Made by a program: the position numbers and the translations under genes. The notes under the pieces were generated by a model. It was not told the origin of the DNA. It searched no databases and worked only from the letters and a program-made list of their open reading frames with translations. Below are positions 47,101 through 58,433 of a stretch of DNA of 64,000 nt, one piece after another (position 1 is the stretch's first letter; each line of letters begins with the position of its first letter). The DNA lies in contig NC_052359.1 of the NCBI RefSeq assembly GCF_009727055.1, forward strand, positions 64,549,588 to 64,613,587, in the 5' to 3' direction. This DNA comes from Benincasa hispida (Eukaryota > Streptophyta > Magnoliopsida > Cucurbitales > Cucurbitaceae).

Positions 47101-47825
47101 CAACACATGCATCCTAGACTTAGGAGCACCGCATTTGCATTGGAAAATGATTTGTCGTGCATGAGTGTAGCATGAGTGCATTAACTTGCGTTGACTAGGG
47201 TTGCCCTTGCGGTCACTCTTAAGAGTTGCAATGAAAATCATCTCCGCATTTTATCTATTTTCCCACACATTTATTTCATGTCAAGGTTTTTCTTATCTCT
47301 ACTTTTCATACATATTCTCATTGCGTTATCTGTTAGATAGAAGTAGGAGTAGGAGTAGGATTAACTTAGCAACATCCCCTCCATTCTTTTATTTAAACCG
47401 CCGTATGCACAACACCGCAAACATATAGCTACAAGTCCCCGTGTTCGACCTCGGATTACCCAAGAAACTTGCGTTCACATTATACTTGGCGTGAGCGTAA
47501 GAAAACTTGTGGCAGGACGCATGGTCATCACATACATTCGATAAACATTATCATTCCAACGCATGACCATTGACGCATGACTATCAACACATATCTTAGG
47601 AACATGCATCGCATACTGCGTCCAAGGGAGTTTGGTTGTCGAGTAAAATTGACTCCCAAATTCCCGTCATCATTAAGGTCCAACTTCAAACTACCCGAGA
47701 CTAAGGCTTCCAACACTTAGGATTCCCTTCTTTTCCTTCTCTACTCTTTCAACCTTCCTTTACAACTTTCCTTAACATACTCTTAATCTTTGTCAGCATA
47801 CTTATTACTTACTTAAATAGGTAAA
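44136..47825. repeat. Gene-free repetitive DNA
   Basis: No supported coding region exists in these 3.7 kb. The segment 44280-44310 (reverse of TGTTACACCCCCTCCCAGA) resembles the boundary at 32874 in inverted orientation. 44890-45010 carries CTAGCGCCTATCG motifs, the reverse of the array at 34980-35344. 46850-47160 repeats TAGGAGC, TAGAGATAGGA and CGCATGCATCCTAGA phrases. 45842-45860 is a short imperfect GC-rich palindrome. Most is probably degenerate gypsy LTR or leader sequence. The longest frame (44734-45171) has no recognised domain. Confidence 0.5.
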
Positions 47826-50800
47826 TTAGAACTCGGGGTTTATAAGTGGGGGCTCGGTATCCAGTAGTCTAACCCTAGTTAGAAATCCTACCTTTGTAGA
47901 GGAAACTGACCCAAAACCTGAAAGAAGTAAAAGAGCTAGAACCACTAAAAATCTCGGGGATGACTTCCAAACGTATAAATTTGAAGAGGATCCCAAAGAT
48001 CTAAAAGTTGTCTTGTTCTCAATAGATGCCAACTTATGGCAAAAAGCTATAAATGATGAGATGGACTATTTTGAGTCAAATAGGACTTGACACTTAGTAA
48101 GTCTACCCCAGGCTGCAAGGCAATAGGTGTTGGATTTTATGTCCTAAAACTCGTAGTTTGTAATATCATATTCTTGTTCAATAAAGCTGTTATTGAAAAT
48201 CTTTAGTAAATTTAAATTTTGTAATCTTGAATCCAATAAACTAAGATCCTGAGGCTATTTAATGTAGTTTGAACTTTATGTTGTGACATAAAGGTGGATC
48301 AAGTTCAAATATATAGCCAAAATGGTCTATAGTATATGGATAAGGTTGGGCGCCTTATTCTGGAGACACTATGGATGTGGCCCATTTTGTAGTTAGTATA
48401 AACGATGTGATCCTAAATCATTCATGTGGAGACATGAAAATGGGGGCATCCTATGTAAAGAGTTTACATAAGACTGAACCATGAAATAGTCACTTTTTAC
48501 GTTCTAAATGTCGTTTTATGTATAAAACTGACTATTTTGTTATTTGATGACCTAAGTAACTTAATCTTAATCCTAAGCTAACTATGAACTCCTGTTCACT
48601 CGGAATTATCCTTAGATCTGCATAGGTGAGGCAGCTCATTATTGCTGGCCCAATAAGCCTCCCATTTCAGGGGTAAGATCAGGTGGATAGTTGGGAACAT
48701 AAGATGCAAGACAAAATTCACTCCTACCCGTTATAGGGATAGTAGATAGGTTGTTCCCTTTAGTACTAAATCCAGGTCTTGAACAAGGGGCCCCACCCTC
48801 TCATTGGCCCGAGAGGGGTTCGGTTTAAAGGTTGGACCTTAAACCAATTGTTCATTAGAGGATCAGTGGAACTTAAGGAATAAGATGTAGTCTCGGGGAT
48901 AAAATAGTTTTTATGACCCAGCCGATTAAGCTTACTAATTCATGGTTATATATAGCGACACATATATCTATATTGTGAGGGGAGTGCAACTACGAGACTA
49001 TCAGTGGAATGACCGTTAGTTAATCGAATGTTGATTAGCTCCCTTTAAGAGTTTAGCCAGCTAATCTCGGATCATTGAGAGCCCATGATCTATAGGTTCA
49101 TTAGGTTCCCCTACTAGCTCATATGGAATAAACTCAGAAAGTATGATAGAATGATTCGAATTGTTCGAATTAGGTGAAAAGGGAGAGAAACTGACAAGTA
49201 TATGTGATATTAGTAGTCGGTTTTCAATTTAGAGATACAACTTTAATTATTTAAATGTGATTTAAATATCAAGAATATGAATACGTTCATATTCGAAAGC
49301 TCGCGGAAATAATGGGAAAATGGTCAAAGATGTAAAAAGTCAAAAGAGTTGACTTTTGACTTTGAAAAGTCAAACTTTGATCGACTCTTATATTCAACTG
49401 TGATTTGAATTTCGAGAAAATGAATGCGGATTCCATGCTCAGGAGGTCAAATTAGTCACACGACGGGAAAAATCATTAAAAGTCCAAATGTTTGATTTTT
49501 CAGTCAAAGTTTGACTTTTGATTAAATGGACTATTTTGCCCTTTGACTAAAGTTAATGGGAAATCCACAACTTTTGGTTGATAATTCCACTAACAAAATA
49601 GTGGGCTCGTGTTGGCTTATAGTGGAAGCATTAAGCCCACTTAAATAGTGGATTCTGAGTGTATGGTTTTTTATGAAGTTATTTCATGCAATTTTGCATG
49701 GTCATTTCTATAAATAGTGGGCTTGTCATTTTGGATTAAAAACTTTTGGAAATTTTGCAAAATTAGTTTTTAAAAATTGGTTGAAAAATCCACAAACCCC
49801 CAAATTTCACTATACTATTTCCATCTCTCTTTCTCTCTCTCGGGTTCTTCATCCATCGAATTCCACGACCACGGTTTTGAGTCAGCAGAGGATAGTAGGG
49901 TCAGCTCTAGTGGTGTCGCTGTGTACCGTCAGCTGTTCAAGCAACGATAGAGGGACTTTTAGGGGAGCTTCAAAGGTATTATTTCAAATAACCCTAATTA
50001 ATTCATTTAGGGTTGCATGTTTAATTTGGGCAAATTGGAGTAAAATCGATTCTCTTTTCTGTGCGCATGCCGACTTTTCATCAATAGGGTGCAAATGGAT
50101 CTTAAGGAAGAAACTTAGACCTGATGGAACAGTTGACAAGTCTAAAGGCAGGTTAGTGGCAGAAAGGGCTGTAGCAAAGAGAAAAATAGACTTCTTTGAC
50201 ACCTTCTTTCTTGTGCTAGAATTACGCCTCATCCTTGTCCTATTCTCTTTGTTTTGCCCTTATAGAGGACGGTCAATGGATGTAAGACCACCCAAATGGT
50301 GACGACGAAGGGATCTAGCATACGAGATCAACCTAAGGGAGTTGTAGTCCAGGAAGGCAAAATAAGGTTTGGTAAACTACAAATCTCTCATGGTCTAAAA
50401 CAATCTCTAAGCAGTGACATGAAAAGTCTGATAACCTAATCCTATCTAAGGGTTTCAAGGTTAATGACATCCTAGGAAGTCTTAGATATGCTATTGACTG
50501 CACTAGACCTGACATAGTTATGTTGTAGGATTACTTTATAGGTTTACAAGCAGACTAGTAAGGGAACATTAGAATGCTTAGAGAGAGAGATATGAGGTAC
50601 TGTGAAGAAAACCAAACCTAGGATTACATTATCAGAAGTTTCCTGCTGTCTTGGAAGGGCTTAGCGATGTTGAACTAGAACTCTCTTCGGATGATTCAAA
50701 GGCTACAAATGCTATTCTTTAATATAGCAGCAGAGTTTCTCTTGAAAGTCCAAGAAACAAATTATTTTTAGCCAGTCTACGATGGAGTTAGAATGGATAG

Positions 50801-51135
50801 CACTAGCGACAACTAGTGAAGAAGTAGATTGACTTAGAAGTTCTGCTATTTAAAGATTCCAACGGTACTAGCCATATTGATCCATTACGATAGTATTGTA
50901 GCAATCGCTAAAGTTCAGAACCGTTGTACAACGGAAAGAGACGACAAATACGCGTAAGCACAGTACCATTAGAGAGTTTCTCACTACTGGTGCAGTTAGA
51001 GTGGATCATATACATATTGATGAAACTTGGCAGATCCTTTGACGAAGAGCTGGCCAGAGAGAAGGTTTCAAAACCGTCAAGAGAGAAGGTTTTCAAAACC
51101 TCAGAAAAGATGGGACTCATGCCTATAGAAAGATG
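47826..51135 (+). pseudogene. Copia pol relic, split by a solo LTR in RT
   Basis: Left part, 47826-48122: frameshifted, with DLKVVLFSIDANLWQKAIND then a tract equivalent to LVSLPQGCKA. Right part from 50089: CKWILRKKLRPDGTVDKSKG and DFFDTFFLV, then a shortened RT and RNase H (about 50470-51135) with DILGSLRYAIDCTRPDI and a degenerate C-terminus. The two halves meet exactly at a 5-bp duplication once the solo LTR 48128-50083 is removed. The 5' half of pol and gag are missing, and the RT core with YVDD is deleted. It is dead. Confidence 0.85.
48128..50083 (+). mobile_element. Solo LTR with ATAGG target duplication
   Basis: This 1956-bp element starts TGTTGGATTTTATGTCCTAA and ends GACTTTTCATCA. 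It is flanked by exact ATAGG copies (48123-48127 and 50084-50088). It has the same organisation as the other long LTRs: an opening with TTATGTCCTAAAACTCG, a middle with AGGATCAGTGGAACTTAAGG, and a late part with a TATAAATAGTGG TATA-like box near 49710. Sequence identity to the others is lower and it lacks the CGATCG cluster, so it is a separate subfamily. It is non-coding. Confidence 0.9.
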
Positions 51136-52320
51136 AATCACTGTGAGGAAAACCCAACATGTAGACTGGAGATCCCAATAAACAGGTTCAACGGCTAATA
51201 ACTAATCATAAGTGATATATAGTGAATCATGCTAAAACACTCACAAAGTTCAATTCATATGACTTAGAGTTTGAGCATGATATCCTGAAGTATAAGAGAG
51301 GTTGAACTCAGTTCTTAATGAGATCTATACTTGATGTCAAGTGGGGGTACCTAGCTATAGGAGTATCTAGATAGACTTACCTATGTGAATGTGAAAGTGG
51401 GGGCCGCTTCCTATGGAGTTTTATTTTAGGCAAACTATCTAGAGCGTTCACTAAACCATGATACACGTGCCAGGCATTAAAGCACGGGCTTTCGAACTAC
51501 ACCCTAGTGACACTGTGTGTGAGATGTTGTTAGAGATAGAGTTTAAAACCAAGGGTTACTCTAGTATGTTCTAAATCATTTACACTACGTAAAGTTTCAA
51601 GTCGTAAGACACCTTTGCCTACGCACAGTGTTGTATAGAATGAAACTGCTTGATGAAAAATGTTTTTTCTTAGGTTTTAAATTTTAAAGTGGGGGATTAC
51701 TCTCGGATGGAGTATTAGAATGGAAAATCCATTAGATAATGAACTATTGGTTCTAAGCCATCTTTGGCGATGAATCAACAATACGAATGTTAAAAGAAAG
51801 TTGGCTTTTCATAACCCCACAATGGTTAAATTGGGGAATGCACTCTTCTTTTTATACTCCCAAGTTGGACCGTGAGTCCAAAGGGCACCCATGTTTTAGA
51901 GGGAGTGAGAAGATAGACCAATGTGGGTACGGTGGAAATCCCACACGTCGCCACCGCCATTCCATCAAGCATTTCACATCATATCGTTTTTTCATTCTCC
52001 CTACTCTCTCAATCACTCCCTCTCTTTAGTTTTTTTTCGTTTTCCGTGCAATCCAGTCTAAAGGTGTGTTTTTCTGTCGACAACGGTGCATTTTCGGTTG
52101 AGTTTTCTTTTTTGGGTATTTTATCCTTGGGACGACGTGGTAGAATCTTTGATCTACATGCACACTTGAGCAGAGTCACGAAACGTCTTAAAGCAAGTGA
52201 GATCCGCGACTCAGCTTGTAACGAACTTTTGTTTTACAAGTTATGTTCTTTGTCCGACTGTCGATTCCTAACCGTTCGCTGTTGTACTGTTCATAGTCTG
52301 AGAGTTTCCGTTTACAACAA
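51136..52320 (+). mobile_element. Copia 3' region: purine tract and probable LTR
   Basis: This follows the RNase H end of the Copia relic. A purine tract AAAGTGGGGGATT (about 51686-51698) marks where the 3' LTR should begin. The next 600 bp, to about 52320, include TCTTTTTATACTCCCAAG (TATA-like, 51847) and end near GTTTACAACA. Boundaries are estimated, as there is no partner LTR. The small ORFs here are unconvincing. Confidence 0.45.
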
Positions 52321-53023
52321 GAAGTCTTTCAATCTTTTAGAAAGATCAATGACAACATTCTGTTTGGAGTCTTTGTCTTGCCCATCTTCTGTTTCATAAT
52401 ATGCTTCCTACTAAATTTTCCCTACCTGAAGAGTGAAGACCATTATCAAAGTTTGAACTTCAGTGCAAAAGAAAATTCCAACTGTGCATTGACGCCAGGG
52501 TGTAAACTAAAACCAAAAGAAACTGATTAAACCGAATCATCGCAGTCGGTTAATTCAAGTTATTAGGTTTGCTTAGTCTATTTTCCAGTTATTGTTGTTT
52601 TTTTCTAAGATTTGGGTGCGCACCAATTTCACAATCTTTGTATATTTCTAGCTTCAATCGATTGAAAAACTTACATTCAAAGGAGGTGAAATTGTCCTGC
52701 TAGCAATCAACTCTCAACTGAGAGTAGATAAAAAAAAAAAAAAATGAATCCTTGATTTTAGATCTACAAATTCCCTAAACTAGGTTAGATAACTAAGGAG
52801 AGATATAGAAGATTTTGGTGATTGATGATTCAAATCTCCTTGATTTATGGAATTTGATTTCTTGATGAAGTAGGCTTTGATGGCCTATTTTATTGTCCCT
52901 TGTGCGGATTCAATGGCTACTAGATTAGTGTCTAAATTCTCGAGTTTTGGAGCAAAAGCATTATTATAATTATTTTAATTATAATAATGGATGAAGAGGT
53001 TGCAAAGGGGAATCAACCAACCA
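52321..53023. other. Gene-free stretch
   Basis: No recognisable gene or repeat boundary is present. It has an A-run at about 52731-52744 and an AT palindrome-like TTATAATTATTTTAATTATA near 52965-52985, next to the truncation point of the chromovirus downstream. Confidence 0.5.
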
Positions 53024-54872
53024 CTTCGCGTTGGGCGGTGTTCTCCTCCAAGACGGACACCCCATCGCGTACGAGAGTAGAAAACTAAATGATGCAGAAC
53101 GGAGGTATGCCGCCTCCGAGAAAGAGATGTTAGCAGTAGTTCACTGCTTGAGGGCCTGGAGACAGTATCTCTTGGGGCCAAGTTCGTGGTCAAGACCGAC
53201 AATAACTCCATTTGTCACTCTCTTCAACCAACCGAAGTTGTCGTCCAAACAGGCACGGTGGCAGGAATGTCTAGCGGAGTTCGACTTCCAATTCGAACAT
53301 AGACCGGGGAAGAGCAACCAAGCGGCTGACGCTCTTAGCCGAAAGAGCGAACATGCGGCCCTGTGCATGTTCGCGCCGCCTACAAGCAAGTACGTTGAGT
53401 GCAACAGTACGAGAAACTGTCAAAACTCACTTGACAAATGATACAGCAGCGCAGGCCATCTTACAGTTGGCCAGGGGGGAAGACACGCCAGTTCTGGGTG
53501 GAAGATGATCTACTATAACACCAAAGGCAATCGCCTCTACATCCCCAATCCGGGGAGTTACGAAGGTCACTGATGAAGGAGTGTCACGATACACCGTGGC
53601 AGGACATAATGGTTGGCAGAGGACTTATGCCCTTCTGAAGCAAGGCTACTATTGGCCAAGTCTTCGAGACGATGTCATGCAATTTACCAAACTTGCCTTG
53701 TCTGCCAACAAGATAAGGTTGAAGGGCGAAATTAGCGGGTCTGCTGGAACCCCTACCTGTGCCCTCTAGACCGTGGGAGAGTGTGTCTCTCGACTTCATC
53801 ACCATTTGCCCAAGGTGGGAGAGTTTGAATCGGTCCTTGTTATCATCGACCGGTTCTCGAAATATGCCACGTTCGTCCCAACGCCGAAAATGTGCACAGC
53901 CGTGATGACTGCTCAGTTGTTCTTCAAACACAATCGTGAAATTATGGGGTGTCCCCATGAGCATTGTTAGCGATCGGGACGGAAGATTCACTGGGCATTC
54001 TGGACAGAATTGTTCAGAATATTGGGATCATCACTGAATATCTCCTCTAGCTATCATCCCAAAACCGATGGACAGACGGAACGCTTCAACAGTATGCTCG
54101 AGGAATATCTGCGTCACTCTATCGACGCTAGGCAGAAGAACTGGGTCCAGTTGTTAGATGTGGCTCAGTTCAGCTTCAATAGCTAGCAGAGTTCCGCGAC
54201 CGGAAAAACACCCTTCGAAGTCGTGTGCGGCAGACAGCCACTCATGCCACACTTGGTGGACCACCCTTATGCAGGCAAAAGTCCTCAGGCACATAACTTC
54301 ACTAAAGAGTGGAGCGAAACCTCTGAGATCGCTCGGCCTACCTAGAAAGAGCATCGAAGAGGATGAAGAAGTGGGCTGATAAGAAGCGGAGGGCCCTTGA
54401 GTTTCAAGCTGGGGACAAGGTCCTGATCAAGCTACGACCGGAACAGTTTCGTTTCCGCGGCCAGAGAGACCAACGGCTAGTAAGGAAATATGAAGGTCCA
54501 GTGGAGATAATTGAGAAGGTCGGGAGAACCTCATACAGGGTTCAGTTACCCTCATGGATGAAGATTCATCCTGTCATCCATGTGAGTATCCTGAAGCCCT
54601 ATCATTCCGATCCCGAGGACGAACAGTGAAACATGCTAAGACGCCCACCGGTCACGATGAAGAGTTCTGCTGAGAAAGAAGTTGCACAAATCCTGGATAA
54701 ACGTACGCGCCGTATTGGAAGACCCAGACGTGAACTAACAGAGTTCTTAGTGAAATGGAAGGATCTCCCCGACGAAGAAGATCAGTTGGGAGCGGGCCGA
54801 AACTTGAAGAATGCAGCTCCAGCCATTGCAGGTTTTGAACAAGGTCGGTTGACGGGGACGTCAACCAATTAA
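53024..54872 (+). pseudogene. Chromovirus (Ty3/gypsy) RNase H-integrase-chromodomain relic
   Basis: It starts inside RNase H (ALGGVLLQDGHPIAYESRKL, then RHEL-like EKEMLAVVHCLRAWRQYLLG). It passes through HRPGKSNQAADALSRKSEHA, an integrase zinc-finger remnant (GHNGWQRTYALLKQGYYWPS, with a deletion in the Cys pair), and an integrase core with stops (SSYHPKTDGQTERFNSMLEE at about 54045-54105). The GKVLIKL-type C-terminus (54363-54629, VRKYEGPVEIIEKVGR) follows, then HVSILKPYH. The last ORF, 54633-54872, includes EFLVKWKDLPDEE, the core of a chromodomain, which identifies a chromovirus. Gag, protease and RT are absent, and the frame is broken several times. Confidence 0.87.
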
Positions 54873-54883
54873 GTGGGGGAGAA

Positions 54884-55391
54884 TGTAACGGTCATGCTTG
54901 TCCAGGGCCTGTTGCCCATGGCCGCATGCCCAATCCAACCCCTTTCTAGCTTACTTTCACATCCTGTATTGTATTAGTGTAGTTAGTTGCTTCCTTTACA
55001 TTTTCATTGTAAGTGACCACTCGCCCTTTTGCATATGCAAGGGCGCCAGTTGGCTTTTTTGTCAGAATGCACTATATGGGGATAAGACTAACCATCATTT
55101 CCTCATACCCGGAGTAGTACTCTATAAAGCCGTTGTTGTTGCTTATTGCTTTCTAGTCTACTACAATCTTTCTTTCTTTATTCCAACACCCCTCCAACAA
55201 ATTTTCTTTAACGGAAAACCTTTTCTCCAAACCCGTTTTCTAAAACCGTTTTCCCTAAAACGGGGGTGGAGGTTGCAAGAGGCACTCGGTGTGCCATCGG
55301 CAGTCCGTAATTGAGTTGGCTGGCTTGTTCGTGAGCGGGAACAAGTGCCGCACAATCGCTAAGAGAAGCTTCCGAAAGAGCGATTGTGACA
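54884..55391 (+). mobile_element. Chromovirus 3' LTR, 508 bp
   Basis: A purine tract AAGTGGGGGAGAA (54871-54883) follows the pol stop. The LTR starts TGTAACGGTCATG and ends GCGATTGTGACA. A CTATAAAG TATA-like box lies near 55121. The 5' partner is missing because the element is truncated, so no target duplication can be tested. Confidence 0.75.
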
Positions 55392-55880
55392 CTAATACTC
55401 ATGATCAATTGAAAAACAAGTTTAATAAATTAAGACAAATTCACAAAGACTTCAAAAAAATACTAGGTGATATGACAAGAAATGGTTGAGATCTATTATT
55501 AGGCATTATCACTCTAGAAGAGGAGCAACAAAATGATCTTTTTAAGGTATAATTAAATTGGAAGTGCTCTTCTTCATTTCTAATCATCTATTGAATCATA
55601 GTTTATGTTATATATTGTTGTGCTATTTCTTATAGGTGAATAAGAAAGCTAATAAGTTTTAAAAAAAATGATTGCACATTACGCAAAGCTTCTGAGGATT
55701 TTTGGAGATACTACTATTAAAGTATAAATGTTTGCCCATCAACAAAGCTTTGATAAGATTTTGAAGATGAAAATGATGTTGGAAGAAATAAAACTCTGTT
55801 GGTGAAGAAGATGATAATGAAAATAAATGGAAAACGAGTTCGAAGAAAGAGATGACATGATCGATTAAATTTGGACAACA
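55392..55880 (+). pseudogene. MYB/SANT-like DNA-binding gene fragment
   Basis: The frame through 55400-55555 reads QLKNKFNKLRQIHKDFKK, then ILGDMTRNG, a stop where tryptophan is usual, and LEEEQQNDLFK. This is the pattern of the Myb/SANT-like domain (Myb_DNA-bind_3) found in L10-interacting MYB-like proteins and PIF/Harbinger-related transposon genes. A GT at about 55556 and an AG at 55636 could delimit an intron, after which NKKANKF continues. The 5' end is lost at the chromovirus LTR. It is clearly a relic; its transposon origin is inferred. Confidence 0.55.
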
Positions 55881-56005
55881 TTTGAAAGATAGATATTGCT
55901 TTGTTATTTTTTTAGTTTGCATCGAGACATATTTGTGTTGAATGATATAAACTTTTTGGTAATTTATTTTTTGATGTTTATTGTATGACATATTTTTTTT
56001 TTATA

Positions 56006-56480
56006 TCATGTTACTACAAAAAAAGGGAAAAGGAAAAAAGATGAAGAAAAAAGAGAAACAAGAAAAATAAGAAACAATAAATAGTTATGAAACAAGTTTA
56101 TGTTTTGTTTTTCAAGAAATAGGAAACATGAACAATTATCAAACATTTTCCTGTTTCTAGTTCTTAAAAAATAGGAAATAGGGAACGGTAAAACGAAAAA
56201 TAGGAGCGTTATCAAACGGGCCCTTAGTCACTAAATTTTAATAAGGAATGATTTGGTCACTATACTTCATAATTTTGTAACAATTTATGGACCGTTTGAT
56301 AATTTTTCCGTTCCTTATTTCATGTTTCCCCTTTTACAAGAACAAGAAAGAAGAATATGTTTGATAAATATTATTGTTCTCCATTTATTAAAAAAAACTA
56401 GAAACAGAAAACTTGTTTTATAACTATTTATTGGTTATTGTTTTTTCTTTCTTTTTCTTTTTTTAAATAGAATATAAAAA
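56006..56480. repeat. Inverted repeat with about 200-bp arms
   Basis: The left arm, 56006-56222, ends GTTATCAAACGGGCCCTT. The right arm, 56289-56480, begins GGACCGTTTGATAA. Read inwards they share TTTGATAA, CTAGAAACAG and TTGTTTTATAACTATTTATT in matching order. The spacer is 66 bp. A third related end occurs at 57880-57937. The arms look like terminal regions of DNA transposons or MITEs placed back to back. Confidence 0.65.
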
Positions 56481-57937
56481 CAAGAAGATATATTATACAT
56501 TATACATTAAACATCGAAAAAGATATTATCAAAAATCTATGTCATTTAATACAAATCTTGATGACAACTAAATATAATAACAAAATTGTATCATATCCTT
56601 CACATATTATCAAAATTTGATCGACACCGTCATCTGTAACTCGAGTCGTTTGTCTTAAGTGATGTCAAGTCAAATTCAATTTAATTATATTTTTATGTAA
56701 ATTTCGTGGTTGTAAAATATTAAAATTAGATTAAAGGAATGTCTTAATCAACAAAATCTATATATGGTAAAATTTTACTTGTTTCAGACATACTAAAATT
56801 ATTAGAATATAAACATGCATATTGTAAAAATTAACACTCAAAAGTTGAAATATAAAAAAGAAATAACATACATATTGAAAATTAAAATAACATATCTAAA
56901 TAATTGGAGAATATTAAAATTCAAAATTAAAATAAAATATAAATGTATCAGAATTATTTTTGTAAATTGAACAATTAACAAAAATAAATAAAATAAAAAA
57001 ATGGAAATAAATATATAAGAAAAAAAATAAAAGTGCACATATTAGGAGTTGAAATTTGAAATATAAAAAAATTAATATACACATTGAAAATTAAAATAAT
57101 ATATAAATCTAAATATTGAAGAATTTTAAAATTAAAAATTAAAATAAAATATAAATATAGCAGAATTGTTTTTGCAAATAGCAAAATGAATAAAGAAAAT
57201 AAATAAAATCTGGAAATTGGAGATAAATATAAAAAGAAAAAAACAAAATAAAAAATACACATTGTAAAATTATATATAAACATGACTCAAAAGTTGAAAT
57301 ATAAAAAAATAATATACATATAAAATTCAAAATAAAAATATATTAAAAAACCATATCTAAATATTGGAGAATTTTAAAATTCAAAATAAAAATAAAATAT
57401 AAATATACAAAATTATTTTTGAACATAGAAACATTAATAAAAAGAATAAATAAGACATAAAAGATGGCAATAAATATATATAAAAGAAACATAAATTTAA
57501 ATATTTGAGAATTTTAAAATTCAAAATGCAAAAAAATATAAACATAGCAGATTCTGCCAATAACAAATTCAATAAAGAAAATAAATAAAATATAAAAGTT
57601 GGAAATAAATATAAAAAGAAAAAACAAAATAGAAGTAGTTCGTCATTCCTGATGCTAGAAAATAGCAAAAAACTGCTTATGATCTTCCCCCATTTGGGAG
57701 CTAAACACATAACCAAGAGGTGAAACAATATTTTAGGCATATATGACTACCAATAGGCCAATGATGAGTTTTAGTAAGTAAAAGAAATAATATTATATAA
57801 AATGAAAACCAGATATGGAGTCAAATTTGACCCTATTTTCATAAAAGTTTCTTAAATTTTAAAAACAAGCAAGTGAATTTTTAAAAGAATGAGAAAAACA
57901 GTAAATAGGAAACAAGAACGTTATCATATGAACCCTT
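56289..57937. mobile_element. Putative non-autonomous TIR element, AT-rich
   Basis: The left end is GGACCGTTTGATAA...CCGTTCCTTATTTC; the right end read in reverse is AAGGGTTCATATGATAACG...TTGTTTCCTATTT. The match is imperfect. The interior is non-coding, about 80% AT, and contains the tandem repeat 56812-57640. Flanking duplications are not clear, so the class (hAT, Mutator or other) is not assigned. The many minus-strand ORFs here are AT-rich artefacts. Confidence 0.45.
56812..57640. repeat. AT-rich tandem repeat, about 220-bp unit, 3.5 copies
   Basis: The successive phrases AAAAGTTGAAATATAAAAAA, TACATATTGAAAATTAAAAT, ATCTAAATATTGGAGAATTT, AAATATAAATATAGCAGAAT and GGAAATAAATATAAAAAGAA recur in order from about 56830, 57050, 57290 and 57490, the last copy being partial. 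Divergence between copies is moderate, so the array is not young. Confidence 0.8.
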
Positions 57938-58400
57938 AATTTTTATGATGAAAAATTTCATCCAAATTGAATGTCAAATATATATAACGACTTAGTCTTT
58001 ATAATATATAAATAAATTCAATTTTCAATCACTTTATCAATATATATCTTAAAAAATATGTCATTTGATACCTTTTCATGATAGATACTAAAATTATTAA
58101 AATCGTAAATTATAAGGATTAAATCTCAATACCTACCATTTAAAAGTTATAAATTTAAAAGTATAATAATTAAATTAAAAAATGTAAAAAAAAGAATAGA
58201 AAAGTCGGCGCGCCGGACTGGGTTCCGAGGAGCGAGTTCGCAACTCACAGCAGTTTGTTCCTCCGACTCGCTAAACCCCAATTTCCCTCGCTCAGGTCGG
58301 TGGCGACAACATCAAAAACCCTTCCAGATACCAAAATTCTCCATTTTTACCCATCGCCGGAACCCTAGGTCGCAGAATCACCACCCCGCATTTCCCTTCC

Positions 58401-58412
58401 ATGGTCTTTTAA
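58401..58412 (+). promoter_or_regulatory. Short upstream ORF in VIR 5' leader
   Basis: ATGGTCTTTTAA, a three-codon uORF, ends 21 bases before the main ATG at 58434. It could reduce initiation if it is in the mature leader. The sequence just before the main ATG (TCTTCTTCAG) also looks like a splice acceptor, so the uORF could instead be intronic. Confidence 0.4.
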
Positions 58413-58433
58413 CTGTCTAATCATCTTCTTCAG

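Noticed and set aside
49781..50302. A 173-residue ORF starting in the solo LTR and ending in Copia RT
   Set aside because: It is an accidental fusion across the LTR/Copia junction. Only the last half is Copia-derived.
56838..57740. A series of Phe/Tyr/Ile-rich minus-strand ORFs that look like membrane proteins
   Set aside because: They repeat with the 220-bp AT-rich tandem unit and reflect base composition only.
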